Source of the DNA: JAOAFX01 sp965649105
Lineage (GTDB): Bacteria; Hydrothermota; Tepidihabitantia; SM23-42; JAOAFX01
Length of the DNA: 39,670 nucleotides
Direction of reading: 5' to 3'
NCBI GenBank assembly: GCA_965649105.1
Contig: CBFGJP010000017.1
Span: 1 to 39,670 of the forward strand
Part shown: positions 13,535 through 23,266 of the stretch, piece after piece
Position numbering within the stretch: the first letter of the stretch is position 1
Layout of the letters: each line of letters starts with the position of its first letter
The notes under the pieces: generated by a model
Seen by the model: only the letters and a program-made list of their open reading frames with translations
Databases searched by the model: none
Told to the model about the DNA's origin: nothing
Translations under genes and position numbers: made by a program

Positions 13535-15945
13535 GGTTTAAGTGTATTTTGGGATTTTATTCGGTATCTTACTGCCAGGCGCCATAATCCGAATGGAATA
13601 TAAAATCCTAATAATGCGAAGATAGTTGTGATTGTTATTATCAGACCAATAGAAAATGGCTTTGATTTATATTCAAATACTACATTATGCCTGCCTTCAG
13701 GGATATAGACTGCCCGGAATGTATAATTTGCACGAAGTAATTTTTCTTCTTTTTTATCAATATAAACACGCCAGTCTGGATGCCAGTTATCAGTTAACAG
13801 AAGAAATCCAGCGTTAGGGGAATCGGTTTCAATAATTATTTGATTGGGAGAGTATTTTTGTATCAAAGGTTCAACCATCGTCATTTTTTTATCCGAATGT
13901 GGATATGTAACACTGTCTTCAAGAATGACAACCTCTCGGGGATTAAATAATGGAGATTTCATAAAATCAATAATTTGCTCCTGGGGCAATATTATATAAT
14001 CAGGAATAATACAGGCACGGGGTAAAACGCTATCATTCTGATACACAGTATGCTGATAACCTTTATAAACAGGGCGAAATCGAGAAAGATAACTTCTTAT
14101 CATCAATATTATCCTCTGTGAATTCTGGTCATATACAGAAATATCATCAGGAAGATTTGGAGCGATAACATATTTGAGATTTAATATATCTACGAGTTTA
14201 GGATATTGTATGAGATTTTGGGGATTGAACATTACACTCATTCCGGCACCAATCAAATCCTGATATCGCTGGACTGGGTTGGCAATATATCCACCCGCAC
14301 TCTGGATATTGTGATATAATAGATATGAATCCCGGTCGTGTTCGCCACGCGCGCCATACTGGAAAGGAAATACCCGATATATTGTTTTGTCGTTCTTAAG
14401 AAAATTTACTACATCATCAGCCTTATAGTAAATCTCAGGCGCCGGTCCTGAAGGTAAATATCGTGCCATAACCGGCATTTGATGAAGTAGCGTGATTGCG
14501 GAGAAGAACAAAGTGGCGGCTGAAATGCGGAGTTTTTGATTTAATAATAAATAGATGAAGATGAACGCTAAAATTGCAATGGCAGTGCTTATCAGGGCTC
14601 CATTATAATAAGATGGAAGATTTCTTTTAAGATACACAATCTTTGGTCCTGCTGCGGAATGCGCAAGTGCCGGTGCAATTATGAACAAAATGATGAGCAA
14701 GCATCCAAGAAATATGATGCTGGCAAGTGCAAATTTCTTTTTATCAATCTTCTTCTTGATAAGTATTTCTTCAAATCCAATTGCACCTATAATAATGATA
14801 CTGAATGCAACGATATAAAAAGCAAGCCCGGGTGCACGCATTAATTTAAAACCCGGGATGAGTTCATAAAAAAATCTGTGGACAAAAGTTGCTCCGCCAA
14901 AGGAATAAAATAGCGAAATCAATCCGGTGATCACATAGAATTTTAAATATTTTGTTTTCCAACAGAAAAATATCGCAAATGCGGCAAAGATTATTATCAA
15001 AATGCCAGAAAATTCGGTATGGAGCTTCATCGGATTTTTGCCCCAGTAATTTTCAATTTGACCGGAAAAATTAGGCACAAATAAATCAAAGATTTCTACC
15101 GGCGGCAGGTTCCAGCTTGCAGCATATTCATATCCCCGTTCAACACCCCTTGCGACTGTCTTCATACCCCCAAGGACAGGTAACCAGACCATTGCCATCA
15201 ATAAAAAGATAATAACAATTGATATAACACCATAACCGAATATCTTCACATAATCTTTTTTTGTTATTTCTTTTCTATGCGTGATGATAAAGTGGATTAC
15301 ATAAGCAATGAGCACGATGAGACTATAATATGTGAGCTGGAAATGCCCCTGATAAAAGGCAAAGGTGATTGCTATACTGAGCAGGATGAAATAATTAAGT
15401 TTTTTTGTAATTAAAGCCCTGTGCAGGAAAAACAAAATCAATCCGAATATTGCGATACTCGCGGCCCTTCCTGTATGTCCAGCCTCAGGGGTTGTAGCGA
15501 GATTGCCAATCCATTGATAGACAAATCCACCCAGTGCGGCAGAGTATTGTGATAATCCAATCTCCTTTATATATATATACATGCCAAGACCCGCAATAAA
15601 GAATAAAACTATAAATGTTATGCAATGTACAATATGGGGTGGAAAGAAATGTTTCAACTGGGCAAGGGGTGCTAATTGTCCACCAACCGGTGCACCGAGT
15701 GCTGGAAATCCACCAAAGACCATTGGATACCAGAAGACAAATCCACCATTTTCAATTGAGTATTTCTCAAATGGATAACCATCAAGGAGATAATCTGAGC
15801 CTGCAATCATCTTATCGGTTGATAAAAATTGGGCAAAATATATGAATGGAAGCAAGAATAAAAGAATGATAATTATTCTATCCCAGTGTTTTTCTAAAAA
15901 ACTATCTTTTTCAACTTTTTGCTTTGATTTTTCTTTTTTTGCCAT
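13531..15945 (-). CDS. YfhO-family large membrane protein (possible glycosyltransferase)
   Basis: 804 residues. About a dozen membrane spans occupy the first two thirds (for example IIIILLFLLPFIYFAQFL, HCITFIVLFFIAGLGMYIYI, IISIVIIFLLMAMVWLPVLG). An extracytoplasmic C-terminal domain carries LTDNWHPDWRVYID and EGRHNVVFEYKSKPF, followed by a last span, which is characteristic of the YfhO/PF09586 family. In Firmicutes YfhO is proposed to glycosylate lipoteichoic acid; in a Gram-negative cell the acceptor is unknown. ATG at 15945 (MAKKEKSKQK, a cytoplasmic basic start) is chosen over an in-frame TTG at 15975 because the -10 box ends at 15953 and the mRNA should start about at this ATG. That makes the message leaderless, and no Shine-Dalgarno site is present. 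Confidence 0.82.
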   Translation of the reverse strand: MAKKEKSKQKVEKDSFLEKHWDRIIIILLFLLPFIYFAQFLSTDKMIAGSDYLLDGYPFEKYSIENGGFVFWYPMVFGGFPALGAPVGGQLAPLAQLKHFFPPHIVHCITFIVLFFIAGLGMYIYIKEIGLSQYSAALGGFVYQWIGNLATTPEAGHTGRAASIAIFGLILFFLHRALITKKLNYFILLSIAITFAFYQGHFQLTYYSLIVLIAYVIHFIITHRKEITKKDYVKIFGYGVISIVIIFLLMAMVWLPVLGGMKTVARGVERGYEYAASWNLPPVEIFDLFVPNFSGQIENYWGKNPMKLHTEFSGILIIIFAAFAIFFCWKTKYLKFYVITGLISLFYSFGGATFVHRFFYELIPGFKLMRAPGLAFYIVAFSIIIIGAIGFEEILIKKKIDKKKFALASIIFLGCLLIILFIIAPALAHSAAGPKIVYLKRNLPSYYNGALISTAIAILAFIFIYLLLNQKLRISAATLFFSAITLLHQMPVMARYLPSGPAPEIYYKADDVVNFLKNDKTIYRVFPFQYGARGEHDRDSYLLYHNIQSAGGYIANPVQRYQDLIGAGMSVMFNPQNLIQYPKLVDILNLKYVIAPNLPDDISVYDQNSQRIILMIRSYLSRFRPVYKGYQHTVYQNDSVLPRACIIPDYIILPQEQIIDFMKSPLFNPREVVILEDSVTYPHSDKKMTMVEPLIQKYSPNQIIIETDSPNAGFLLLTDNWHPDWRVYIDKKEEKLLRANYTFRAVYIPEGRHNVVFEYKSKPFSIGLIITITTIFALLGFYIPFGLWRLAVRYRIKSQNTLKP

Positions 15946-15952
15946 TAAACAA

Positions 15953-15980
15953 AGTATAATCAAATCTACTATCAAGTCAA
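15953..15980 (-). promoter_or_regulatory. Promoter of the YfhO-type gene (leaderless)
   Basis: Minus strand: -35 TTGACT (15975-15980), -10 TATACT (15953-15958), spacer 16 bp. Seven bases separate the -10 box from the ATG at 15945. Confidence 0.75.
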
Positions 15981-16000
15981 GGTTGGTGATTTTTTATACC

Positions 16001-16028
16001 TTGACTTTTTGTCTTCCGAAATTATAAT
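16001..16028 (+). promoter_or_regulatory. Promoter of rpoN
   Basis: -35 TTGACT (16001-16006), -10 TATAAT (16023-16028), spacer 16 bp. Fourteen bases to the ATG at 16043, so the leader is only about 7 bases. It is divergent from the YfhO promoter, with the two -35 boxes 20 bp apart. Confidence 0.75.
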
Positions 16029-16042
16029 ATATATGGTTATTT

Positions 16043-17398
16043 ATGGAAAAAAGAGGTTCAATTTACCAAGGCTTAGGCGTAAGTCCGAGCATAATGCATT
16101 CTCTAACCTATTATTTAAGGTTATTGGAGATGCCTAATCTTGAACTTGAAGCCCTGGTCAGACAGGAACTCGATACGAATCCTTTACTGGAAGAAGTTGA
16201 GGAAGAACAAGAAGTAGAACTTGAGCCAAATGATGTAAGTAAAAAAAGCAAAGACGAAGATTTTGACCTCCTTGATTTTTATGCCCATGAAGACCTTTCT
16301 AATACTCCTGACTATGCTGAAGAAGACCAATTAGACCTTTTTGAAAATACACCAGCCCAGAATGACAAATTATACGACCATCTTATAAAGCAGGCGGAAA
16401 GAAAATTCAATGGTAGAGAACTTGAGATCGCGGAATTGATTATATCCAATATTGAGGACGATGGTTATCTCACGATTTCTCCAGAAGAGATTGCCAGCGA
16501 AGGATATACCGTGGATGAGATTGAGAAAGTGCGAAAAGAAATTCAATCATTTGACCCGGTGGGTTGTGCTTGGCGTGATGTCCGCGAACCATTGCTTGCC
16601 CAATTAAAAAACCTTGGTTATGCGCCGGATTCAGTTGAAATAATTTTGGTAAGAGATTGTTTAAATAATTTACGCACCGGAAATCTGAAGGAATGTCTTG
16701 AGACTTTAAACATTGATGAAGCACGATTCAATCAAGCAAAACAGGTGATAATGAAACTCGATCCTAAACCTGGTTTAAGGTATTCCGCTATTGATTCCCC
16801 ATATGTTTACCCTGATTTTATCGTGTTCTGGCGAGATAATGAACTAGGTGTACGTCTTAATGAAGAGAATATCCCCAAGATAAGAATAAAAAAGGAATAT
16901 TTAGAAAAGATAAATCACAATACCAGTGATGTTGAATTCATAAAAGAAAAATTGAGGTCTGCATATAATCTGATTCGTGCCATCGAAAAAAGAAGGATTA
17001 CTTTGCATAAAATTACAAAGGCACTCCTTGATTATCAAAAAGAATATTTTCTGAAAGGTGATAGTTTTCTGAAATCAATTACAATAGTGGATTTCGCAAA
17101 ACAATTAGGTGTCAATCCCTCAACTGTTTCAAGAGCAATTGCAAATAAATACCTTGAATCACCAAGAGGAATACATAAAGTGAAATTCTTTTTCTCGGCA
17201 CCGGTGGGTAGTACGGACAAGTCATATGTATTTGATAAAATTAAAGAGGCAATTCAGAACGAAGATAAAAAATTCCCGCTTTCCGATGTCCAGATTGCTA
17301 AAAAACTTGCGAGAATGGGTATTATTATTTCGCGTAGAACCGTGACTAAATACAGGGAGATGTTAAATATCCCACCCCATAATCTCCGGAGAATTTAA
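16043..17398 (+). CDS. rpoN: RNA polymerase sigma-54 factor
   Basis: 451 residues, normal for RpoN. Region I (residues 8-50) has the activator-interacting pattern ending LEALVRQELDTNPLLEE. Region II is acidic (EEEQEVELEPNDV and following). The core-binding domain includes DPVGCAWRDVREPL. The helix-turn-helix is near residues 350-375 (VDFAKQLGVNPSTVSRAIANKY). The RpoN box, SRRTVTKYREMLNIPP, is at the C-terminus and reads the -24 element. It directs RNA polymerase to -24/-12 promoters and needs AAA+ activators, none of which lie in this window. No clear -24/-12 promoter was noticed here either. The gene appears to stand alone, divergent from the YfhO gene. Confidence 0.96.
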   Translation: MEKRGSIYQGLGVSPSIMHSLTYYLRLLEMPNLELEALVRQELDTNPLLEEVEEEQEVELEPNDVSKKSKDEDFDLLDFYAHEDLSNTPDYAEEDQLDLFENTPAQNDKLYDHLIKQAERKFNGRELEIAELIISNIEDDGYLTISPEEIASEGYTVDEIEKVRKEIQSFDPVGCAWRDVREPLLAQLKNLGYAPDSVEIILVRDCLNNLRTGNLKECLETLNIDEARFNQAKQVIMKLDPKPGLRYSAIDSPYVYPDFIVFWRDNELGVRLNEENIPKIRIKKEYLEKINHNTSDVEFIKEKLRSAYNLIRAIEKRRITLHKITKALLDYQKEYFLKGDSFLKSITIVDFAKQLGVNPSTVSRAIANKYLESPRGIHKVKFFFSAPVGSTDKSYVFDKIKEAIQNEDKKFPLSDVQIAKKLARMGIIISRRTVTKYREMLNIPPHNLRRI

Positions 17399-17515
17399 CA
17401 ATTAATTAATATTCATCCCAGCAAAAAATATAAAAATCTTATTGTTTGCGAAGGAAATCTATTATGCCCAGTTTAATTAAAATTTCTTGAATATCATTCT
17501 TGGGTTTATTAACGC

Positions 17516-17543
17516 TTGATTCTCAGATAAAAGTGGGTATAAT
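17516..17543 (+). promoter_or_regulatory. Promoter of the tricorn-like protease gene
   Basis: -35 TTGATT (17516-17521), -10 TATAAT (17538-17543), spacer 16 bp. The Shine-Dalgarno AAAGGAGT follows and the ATG is at 17562. Confidence 0.7.
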
Positions 17544-17561
17544 TTAATCAAAGGAGTATCT

Positions 17562-20500
17562 ATGCTGGGATATTATAGATTTCCAAGTATAAATAATGAT
17601 ATAATTGTTTTTGTCTGTGAAGATGATTTATGGATTGTATCATCAAGAGGTGGTTTGGCACATCGTTTAACATCCAATTTAGGTAGAATTATAAATTGTA
17701 GTATTTCTCCTGATGGTGAATATATCGCATTTACAGGCAGGGAAGAAGGCAATAACGAGGTATATTGTATTTCAATCAGAGGGGGTACTGCGAAAAGACT
17801 TACCTTTCTTGGTGCAAATACAATTGTTCGGGGCTGGACAAGGGCCGGGGATAGAATTATATTTGTCAGTGATGCCGGTCAATGGTATCCCGGATTAACT
17901 TACATTTATACTGTTGATAAAAACAAGGATATCCCCAGGATGGTTCCGGTGGGACCAGCCAGGACAATCTCATATGGACCAAAAAAGGGCGTTGTCATTG
18001 GCCGGAACACTGCTGACCCAGCACGCTGGAAAAGATACCGTGGTGGTACTGTTGGTGAAATTTGGATTGACCCTGAAGAAAAAGGTAGGTTTAGAAAACT
18101 TATAGACATAAAAGGAAATCTTGCTGACCCGATGTGGGTTGGTGATAGAATTTATTTCATATCAGACCATGAAGGGATTGGAAATATCTATTCCTGCACA
18201 ATTCAGGGTAAGGATTTAAAAAAACATACGCACCATAGAGATTTCTATGTGCGAAATGCCAAAACTGATGGAAAAAACATAGTATACCATTCAGGAGGGG
18301 ATATATTTGTTTTATACATTGAAAGAAACCAGGTAGAAAAAGTAGCAATAGATTTTAGAAGCCCAAGAGTTCAGACCCAGCGCAAGTTCGTGGATGCAGG
18401 TAGATATCTTGAAGATTATTCCATTCATCCTGAAGGTGCGATGGTTTGTATCACAAGCAGGGGTAAGGTTTTTTCAATGTCTAACTGGGAAGGACCTGTG
18501 ATACAAAATGGTGCAAAACCTAATGCAAGGTATCGTCTTGGTAGATGGTTATATGATGGTAAAAGACTTATTGTCGTGACTGATGAAAAAGGTGAGGATT
18601 CACTGCAGATTCACTGTAATGACGGAAAGGGATTAGTAAATTTGCCCCCAATAGATATTGGCAGGCCGATTGAACTCGAACCTTCACCAAAAGCGCCTAT
18701 TGTTGCCCTGACTAACCATAGGAATGAATTGATTATTGTGAATTTAAAATCAAAAAAGCGAATAATTATTGACAGAAGCAAATACCGGAGGATAACCGGA
18801 ATAACCTGGTCTTCGGATGGTATCTGGCTGGCATATAGTTATCCTGATTCTGAAAGGACTTCCTGTATTAAAATTGCAAATGTCATTGATAAAAGGACCT
18901 ATTATGCTACAAAGAGTATTCTTTATGATTTTGCTCCAAGCTTTGACCCTGATGGCAAGTATCTCTATTTTCTCTCAGCCCGCCATTTTGACCCGGTCTA
19001 TGATACAATGCAATTTGAATTGGGTTTTCCCTGTCATATAAAGCCTTATTTGATTTTGTTGAGAAAAGACCTGCCTGATCCATTTAAATATACAAAATCA
19101 GCACCGCAAGTGGTTGATGTTGGTTTTGATGGCTCAAAGGTAGAGAAGGGAAAAAAGGAGGCAAAAAAGATAAATATTGATATCGACGGTATTACCGATA
19201 GGGTGATTCCATTGCCTGTTGCGAATGGAATATATAAACAAATCATTGGCATAAAAGATAAAGTTTTGTTCACGACATTCCCTATCACCGGTGGAAAGGC
19301 AGAATGGTTTTCAGATGAAATACCGGCAAATGGCACGCTGGGATTTTATGATTTTAAAGAACAGAAGGAAGGGGTTGTTATAACAGGGATAACGAATTTT
19401 AAAATTGCGCATACTAATGAAATATTGATATATCGGGCAAAGAACCGTCTGAGGATTATAAAACCGGTTGAAAAAATTGAACAGAAACTTGAAAGACAGC
19501 CAGCAGGACCAAAGAGTGGATGGCTTGACCTTTCAAGGGTCAAACTCCTTGTTGAACCTAGGATGGAATGGAGACAGATGTATCGGGATGCCTGGAGATT
19601 GCAGCGGGACCACTTCTGGACAAAAGATATGTCGGGTGTGGATTGGAAAAAGGTCTATGAAAAATATCTGCCATTGCTTGATAGAATAGGCACCCGCTCT
19701 GAATTTTCTGATTTGATATGGGAGATGCAGGGTGAGCTGGGGACTTCCCACGCTTATGAATGGGGTGGTGATTATCGTGAAGAGCCAAGATATAAGCAGG
19801 GATTCTTAGGTGCCGACCTTGTATATGACAAAAATAAAAATGCCTACCGAATTAAGAAAATTATTAAAGGGGATCCCTGGGAACCCGATGCCCGTTCACC
19901 TTTGATGGCACCCGGTTTAAATATAAAGGAAGGGGACATTCTACTTGAAATAAATGGTGTGAGATTGGATGATAAAATTCAGCCTGGTGAACTTCTTGTT
20001 AATCATGCTAATACCGAGATAACAATAACTATTGCAAATCCAGGTGGTGGGAATAAAAGGACTTATGCGGTAAAGACGCTTTCTGATGAAGCACCGGCGC
20101 GGTATCGGGAATGGGTTGAACATAATCGAGCGTTAGTCCACAGGTTGAGTAGAAATAAGATTGGTTATGTCCATATTCCTGATATGGGACCATCGGGTTA
20201 CGCAGAATTTCACCGATACTTTTTGAGTGAAATAAAATATACAGGGCTGATTGTGGATGTAAGATTCAACCGTGGAGGCCATATCTCACAGTTGTTGCTT
20301 GAGAGATTGCGGAGAAAAAGGATTGGTTATGACATCACAAGGTGGGGAACACCTGAACCATATCCGTCAGAATCGGTTCTTGGTCCGATTGTGGCAATAA
20401 CAAATGAATATGCAGGTTCTGATGGTGATATATTCAGCCATGGATTCAAATTGTATAAGATCGGTCCGCTGATTGGAAAAAGAACCTGGGGAGGAGTGAT

Positions 20501-20765
20501 AGGTATTTCTCCGTATTATCGTCTTTCAGACGGCGGTTTGACGACCCAGCCTGAGTATTCATTCTGGTTTTTTGATGTGGGATGGGGTGTGGAAAATTAT
20601 GGAACAGAACCTGATATTGAAGTGGAGATTACACCCCAGGATTATTTAAAAAACAAAGACCCACAATTGATTACGGCAGTTAGCGAGTGTCTTAAATTGA
20701 TTAAGAAGACCAGGCCCAGAATCCCAAATTTTGGCAAGAAACCAGATTTAAAATTACCCTGGTAG
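17562..20765 (+). CDS. Tricorn-like S41 serine protease
   Basis: 1067 residues, the full length of tricorn proteases. The order is a beta-propeller (about 1-330, WD40/PD40-like repeats such as NCSISPDGEYIAFTGREE), a second propeller (about 330-640, ITWSSDGIWLAYSYPDSE), a helical C1 domain (about 670-745), PDZ (about 760-850, with LNIKEGDILLEINGVRL), and C2. Catalytic candidates are His730 (GTSHAY), Ser953 (NEYAGSDGD) and Glu1016 (YGTEPDIEV), matching tricorn His746, Ser965 and Glu1023. Family members degrade 6-12-residue proteasome or Lon products. There is no signal peptide, so it is cytoplasmic. It has its own promoter and a shared bidirectional terminator with asnA. Confidence 0.93.
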   Translation: MLGYYRFPSINNDIIVFVCEDDLWIVSSRGGLAHRLTSNLGRIINCSISPDGEYIAFTGREEGNNEVYCISIRGGTAKRLTFLGANTIVRGWTRAGDRIIFVSDAGQWYPGLTYIYTVDKNKDIPRMVPVGPARTISYGPKKGVVIGRNTADPARWKRYRGGTVGEIWIDPEEKGRFRKLIDIKGNLADPMWVGDRIYFISDHEGIGNIYSCTIQGKDLKKHTHHRDFYVRNAKTDGKNIVYHSGGDIFVLYIERNQVEKVAIDFRSPRVQTQRKFVDAGRYLEDYSIHPEGAMVCITSRGKVFSMSNWEGPVIQNGAKPNARYRLGRWLYDGKRLIVVTDEKGEDSLQIHCNDGKGLVNLPPIDIGRPIELEPSPKAPIVALTNHRNELIIVNLKSKKRIIIDRSKYRRITGITWSSDGIWLAYSYPDSERTSCIKIANVIDKRTYYATKSILYDFAPSFDPDGKYLYFLSARHFDPVYDTMQFELGFPCHIKPYLILLRKDLPDPFKYTKSAPQVVDVGFDGSKVEKGKKEAKKINIDIDGITDRVIPLPVANGIYKQIIGIKDKVLFTTFPITGGKAEWFSDEIPANGTLGFYDFKEQKEGVVITGITNFKIAHTNEILIYRAKNRLRIIKPVEKIEQKLERQPAGPKSGWLDLSRVKLLVEPRMEWRQMYRDAWRLQRDHFWTKDMSGVDWKKVYEKYLPLLDRIGTRSEFSDLIWEMQGELGTSHAYEWGGDYREEPRYKQGFLGADLVYDKNKNAYRIKKIIKGDPWEPDARSPLMAPGLNIKEGDILLEINGVRLDDKIQPGELLVNHANTEITITIANPGGGNKRTYAVKTLSDEAPARYREWVEHNRALVHRLSRNKIGYVHIPDMGPSGYAEFHRYFLSEIKYTGLIVDVRFNRGGHISQLLLERLRRKRIGYDITRWGTPEPYPSESVLGPIVAITNEYAGSDGDIFSHGFKLYKIGPLIGKRTWGGVIGISPYYRLSDGGLTTQPEYSFWFFDVGWGVENYGTEPDIEVEITPQDYLKNKDPQLITAVSECLKLIKKTRPRIPNFGKKPDLKLPW

Positions 20766-20783
20766 CGTAAATAAATGAAAAAC

Positions 20784-20808
20784 GCCCCTCCACTATATTT
20801 GGAGGGGC
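20784..20808. terminator. Bidirectional terminator between tricorn-like gene and asnA
   Basis: 9-bp stem GCCCCTCCA / TGGAGGGGC with a 7-nt loop. On the minus strand a T-run follows directly (GTTTTTC); on the plus strand an ATTTTT follows after a few bases. The two genes converge here. Confidence 0.85.
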
Positions 20809-20828
20809 TCCATAATTTTTATATCTTA

Positions 20829-21986
20829 CTACTCGAGCACATAAATATTTCTCTTCTCACAGATTTCTTTGAGTTCTTTGGGCCAGACCGTAACACTCAC
20901 TTCGCCGAGATGCGCAGTCCTTAGAAGATACATATATGTCCTTGATTGACCTATACCACCACCGATACTCAATGGAATTTTATCATTCAATATTGCCTGA
21001 TGATAAGGCAGTTTTAGAAAATCAAGCTGTCCGGTAATCTCAAGCTGTTTTTTTAGGGTTTCTTTTGTAACCCTGATACCCATTGAACTCAATTCGTGAC
21101 GTCTCCTTGTTACTGGATTCCATACAAGAATATCACCATTTAATCCATGCATTGGCCTGCCATCTTCGGATACTGTTTCGGTTACCCAGTCATCATAATC
21201 GGCGGCCCTCATCTCGTGGGGATAACCATCTTTTAATGTCCAGCCGATACCAATGATAAATATTGCCGGATATTTTTGGAGAATAGCTGTTTCACGCTGT
21301 TTTCTCGGCATATCAGGATACATATCAAGAATGTCTTCTGCATGGAGGAAGGTGAGTTCCTCAGGTATGGGTGGATATTTAGGATTTTTCAATTCTGGCC
21401 AGTTTTCCTGGACAAATTTTCCAGCGCCATATATAACCTTCCATATTTTTTTAACTATTTCTTTTAAAAACTTTAGGTTACGCTCTTCTGGGGTGATAAC
21501 CCTTTCCCAATCCCATTGGTCAACATAACATGAGTGGTCGTGGTCCATAAAATAGTCCTTGCGCACAGCCCGCATATCTGTGCAAATGCCTTCGCCGGGT
21601 TTACATCCAAATTGGGCAAGAGCCATTCTCTTCCATTTCGTTGCCGCCTGAACAATCTGTGCTTCTATTGGTTTTTTTAGACCAAGTCCACATTTGAATT
21701 CAATAGGTGTTCTTGAGCCATCCCTATCAAGATAATCGTTAACGCCGCTTTCTTTTGTAACAATTAACGGTACCTGAACCATTGTAAGGTTCAGTTCTTT
21801 GCATAGATTTTTTTCAATATATTCCTTTACCGCAAATAAAGCCTTCATCCTTTCAAGTGGTGGCAGAAGAGGTTTATAATCATTGGGTAGTATCTTCTCT
21901 ACCTCTTCGTAGGTGCTCACACCAGGACCCGCCAGATCCGCTTCTTTGCCTGTTGTCTTAATCTTTTTTGCTCCCTTTTTTGGCAT
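20829..21986 (-). CDS. asnA: Aspartate-ammonia ligase (asparagine synthetase A)
   Basis: 385 residues. It makes asparagine from aspartate, ammonia and ATP in the cytoplasm. The class II aminoacyl-tRNA-synthetase-like fold is seen in QVPLIVTKESGVNDYLDRDG (substrate region), MRAVRKDYFMDHDHSCYVDQWDWE, GYPHEMRAADYDDW and the motif 3-like LSIGGGIGQSRTYM near residue 340. It is about 55 residues longer than the 330-residue E. coli enzyme because of a Lys-rich N-terminal extension (MPKKGAKKIKTTGKE...) and insertions. The ATG at 21986 follows AAGGAGG at good spacing. It has its own promoter and a leader of about 84 bases, and is divergent from the CapA gene. Confidence 0.95.
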   Translation of the reverse strand: MPKKGAKKIKTTGKEADLAGPGVSTYEEVEKILPNDYKPLLPPLERMKALFAVKEYIEKNLCKELNLTMVQVPLIVTKESGVNDYLDRDGSRTPIEFKCGLGLKKPIEAQIVQAATKWKRMALAQFGCKPGEGICTDMRAVRKDYFMDHDHSCYVDQWDWERVITPEERNLKFLKEIVKKIWKVIYGAGKFVQENWPELKNPKYPPIPEELTFLHAEDILDMYPDMPRKQRETAILQKYPAIFIIGIGWTLKDGYPHEMRAADYDDWVTETVSEDGRPMHGLNGDILVWNPVTRRRHELSSMGIRVTKETLKKQLEITGQLDFLKLPYHQAILNDKIPLSIGGGIGQSRTYMYLLRTAHLGEVSVTVWPKELKEICEKRNIYVLE

Positions 21987-22076
21987 TTTTGTCCTCCTTT
22001 CTTTTAATGTTATTTGGGATGCCGTTATTCCATAAAAATTTCACTGGTTCAACATTATCTAAATTTACTATGGTAT

Positions 22077-22104
22077 AGTATCCACAAAAAAGCCAAAAAG
22101 TCAA
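22077..22104 (-). promoter_or_regulatory. Promoter of asnA
   Basis: Minus strand: -35 TTGACT (22099-22104) and -10 GATACT (22077-22082), 16-bp spacer. An alternative -10, TACTAT, gives 18 bp. The leader of about 84 bases shows no riboswitch I recognise. Confidence 0.55.
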
Positions 22105-22142
22105 GAGAAAATTGACTAAATTTTCTTCTTGTAACACTAATC

Positions 22143-22170
22143 TTGACCCCATATATTTTTTGAATAAAAT
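22143..22170 (+). promoter_or_regulatory. Promoter of the CapA-family gene (leaderless)
   Basis: -35 TTGACC (22143-22148), -10 TAAAAT (22165-22170), spacer 16 bp. Only six bases separate the -10 box from the ATG at 22177, so transcription should begin on the start codon. Confidence 0.7.
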
Positions 22171-22176
22171 CAGAAT

Positions 22177-23190
22177 ATGAAGAGGTATATTATTATCTTT
22201 TTCTTCTGGTTTTCCGTTTTTGGTGATACATTGACCATAATCGCGGTAGGTGATATAATGATGGGCACGACCTATCCCGAAAAAAGGTTACCACCCAATG
22301 ATGGAGAAGGCATCTTCGCAAATGTTGCTGGAATATTGAGAGATGCGGATCTAACACTGGGCAATCTTGAAGGACCACTTACTGATTCTGGTAAATGCAC
22401 AAAAATGATTGAGAATGGAAAAGTATATGCATTTAGAACCCCACCCCATTATGCCCGATATCTTGCAGATGCTGGGTTTGATTTTGTGAATCTTAAAAAT
22501 AATCATATAAATGATTTTGGACCGGATGGTTTTTTATCAACAGTTAATAGTCTTAATCAATTTGGAATAAAATATGGAACTGACGAAATTTGTGGTGAGT
22601 TTGTGATTAATAATAAAAAAATTTGTATCATTTGTTTTTCCCAGGCATCGTGGGGGAATTCAATATTGAATATAGCCACGGCACAAAGAATTGTTGCAGA
22701 AAAATCAAGAGAGAATGATATTGTAATCATTTCATTCCATGGTGGTGGTGAAGGAATTAACTATTTACATACTAAGGATACTATGGAATATTTTCTTGAT
22801 GTGCCAAGGGGTAATGTTGTTAAATTTAGCCGGGCAGTCATTGATAGTGGTGCTGATTTTGTCTGGGGTCACGGTCCTCATATTCCGCGGGCAATTGAGA
22901 TATACAAAGACCGTTTGATTGCTTATAGTATGGGTAACTTTTTTACCTATGGTTTTAATATAGCTGATGTAAGGGGCTATGCGCCGATTCTTAAGATTTT
23001 AATTGATTCAACAGGCAGATTTTTAAGTGGGCAGATAATCTCAGCCATTCAGAAACCAGGTGGGGTGCTGGCAATAGATTCTTTACACCGAGCAGCAAAA
23101 TTGATAAAAAATTTATCAATAGAAGATTTTCCAGAAACTGCTCCATTTATAACAGAAGAAGGATTTATATGCCCAAAGCCCTTAGAATAA
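22177..23190 (+). CDS. CapA-family metallophosphoesterase-like exported protein
   Basis: 337 residues. A signal peptide (residues 1-16, IIIFFFWFSVFG) is followed by a PGA_cap (CapA) domain: AVGDIMMG near 24-31, GNLEGPLTD near 62-70, NLKNNHINDFG near 104-114, and ISFHGGGEG and WGHGPHIPRAIE later. These His, Asp and Asn residues are the metal ligands of calcineurin-like phosphoesterases. CapA proteins act in poly-gamma-glutamate capsule formation, but no capB/C genes are nearby, so the substrate is open. It lies alone between asnA (divergent) and rpsL. No Shine-Dalgarno site; predicted leaderless. Confidence 0.88.
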   Translation: MKRYIIIFFFWFSVFGDTLTIIAVGDIMMGTTYPEKRLPPNDGEGIFANVAGILRDADLTLGNLEGPLTDSGKCTKMIENGKVYAFRTPPHYARYLADAGFDFVNLKNNHINDFGPDGFLSTVNSLNQFGIKYGTDEICGEFVINNKKICIICFSQASWGNSILNIATAQRIVAEKSRENDIVIISFHGGGEGINYLHTKDTMEYFLDVPRGNVVKFSRAVIDSGADFVWGHGPHIPRAIEIYKDRLIAYSMGNFFTYGFNIADVRGYAPILKILIDSTGRFLSGQIISAIQKPGGVLAIDSLHRAAKLIKNLSIEDFPETAPFITEEGFICPKPLE

Positions 23191-23213
23191 TTATATTCAA
23201 CTTATGTTCTCCC

Positions 23214-23241
23214 TTGACACGGTTTTTTTTTTAAATATAAT
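23214..23241 (+). promoter_or_regulatory. Promoter of the rpsL operon
   Basis: -35 TTGACA (23214-23219) and -10 TATAAT (23236-23241), both exact consensus, spacer 16 bp with a run of T. Leader of about 19 bases with GAAAGGAGG ahead of the ATG at 23267. Confidence 0.85.
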
Positions 23242-23266
23242 ATTAATTCTATGAGAAAGGAGGCTA

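Noticed and set aside
15946..15975. TTG start giving 814 residues for the YfhO-type protein
   Set aside because: It lies in the promoter, upstream of the expected transcription start; the ATG at 15945 gives a natural N-terminus.
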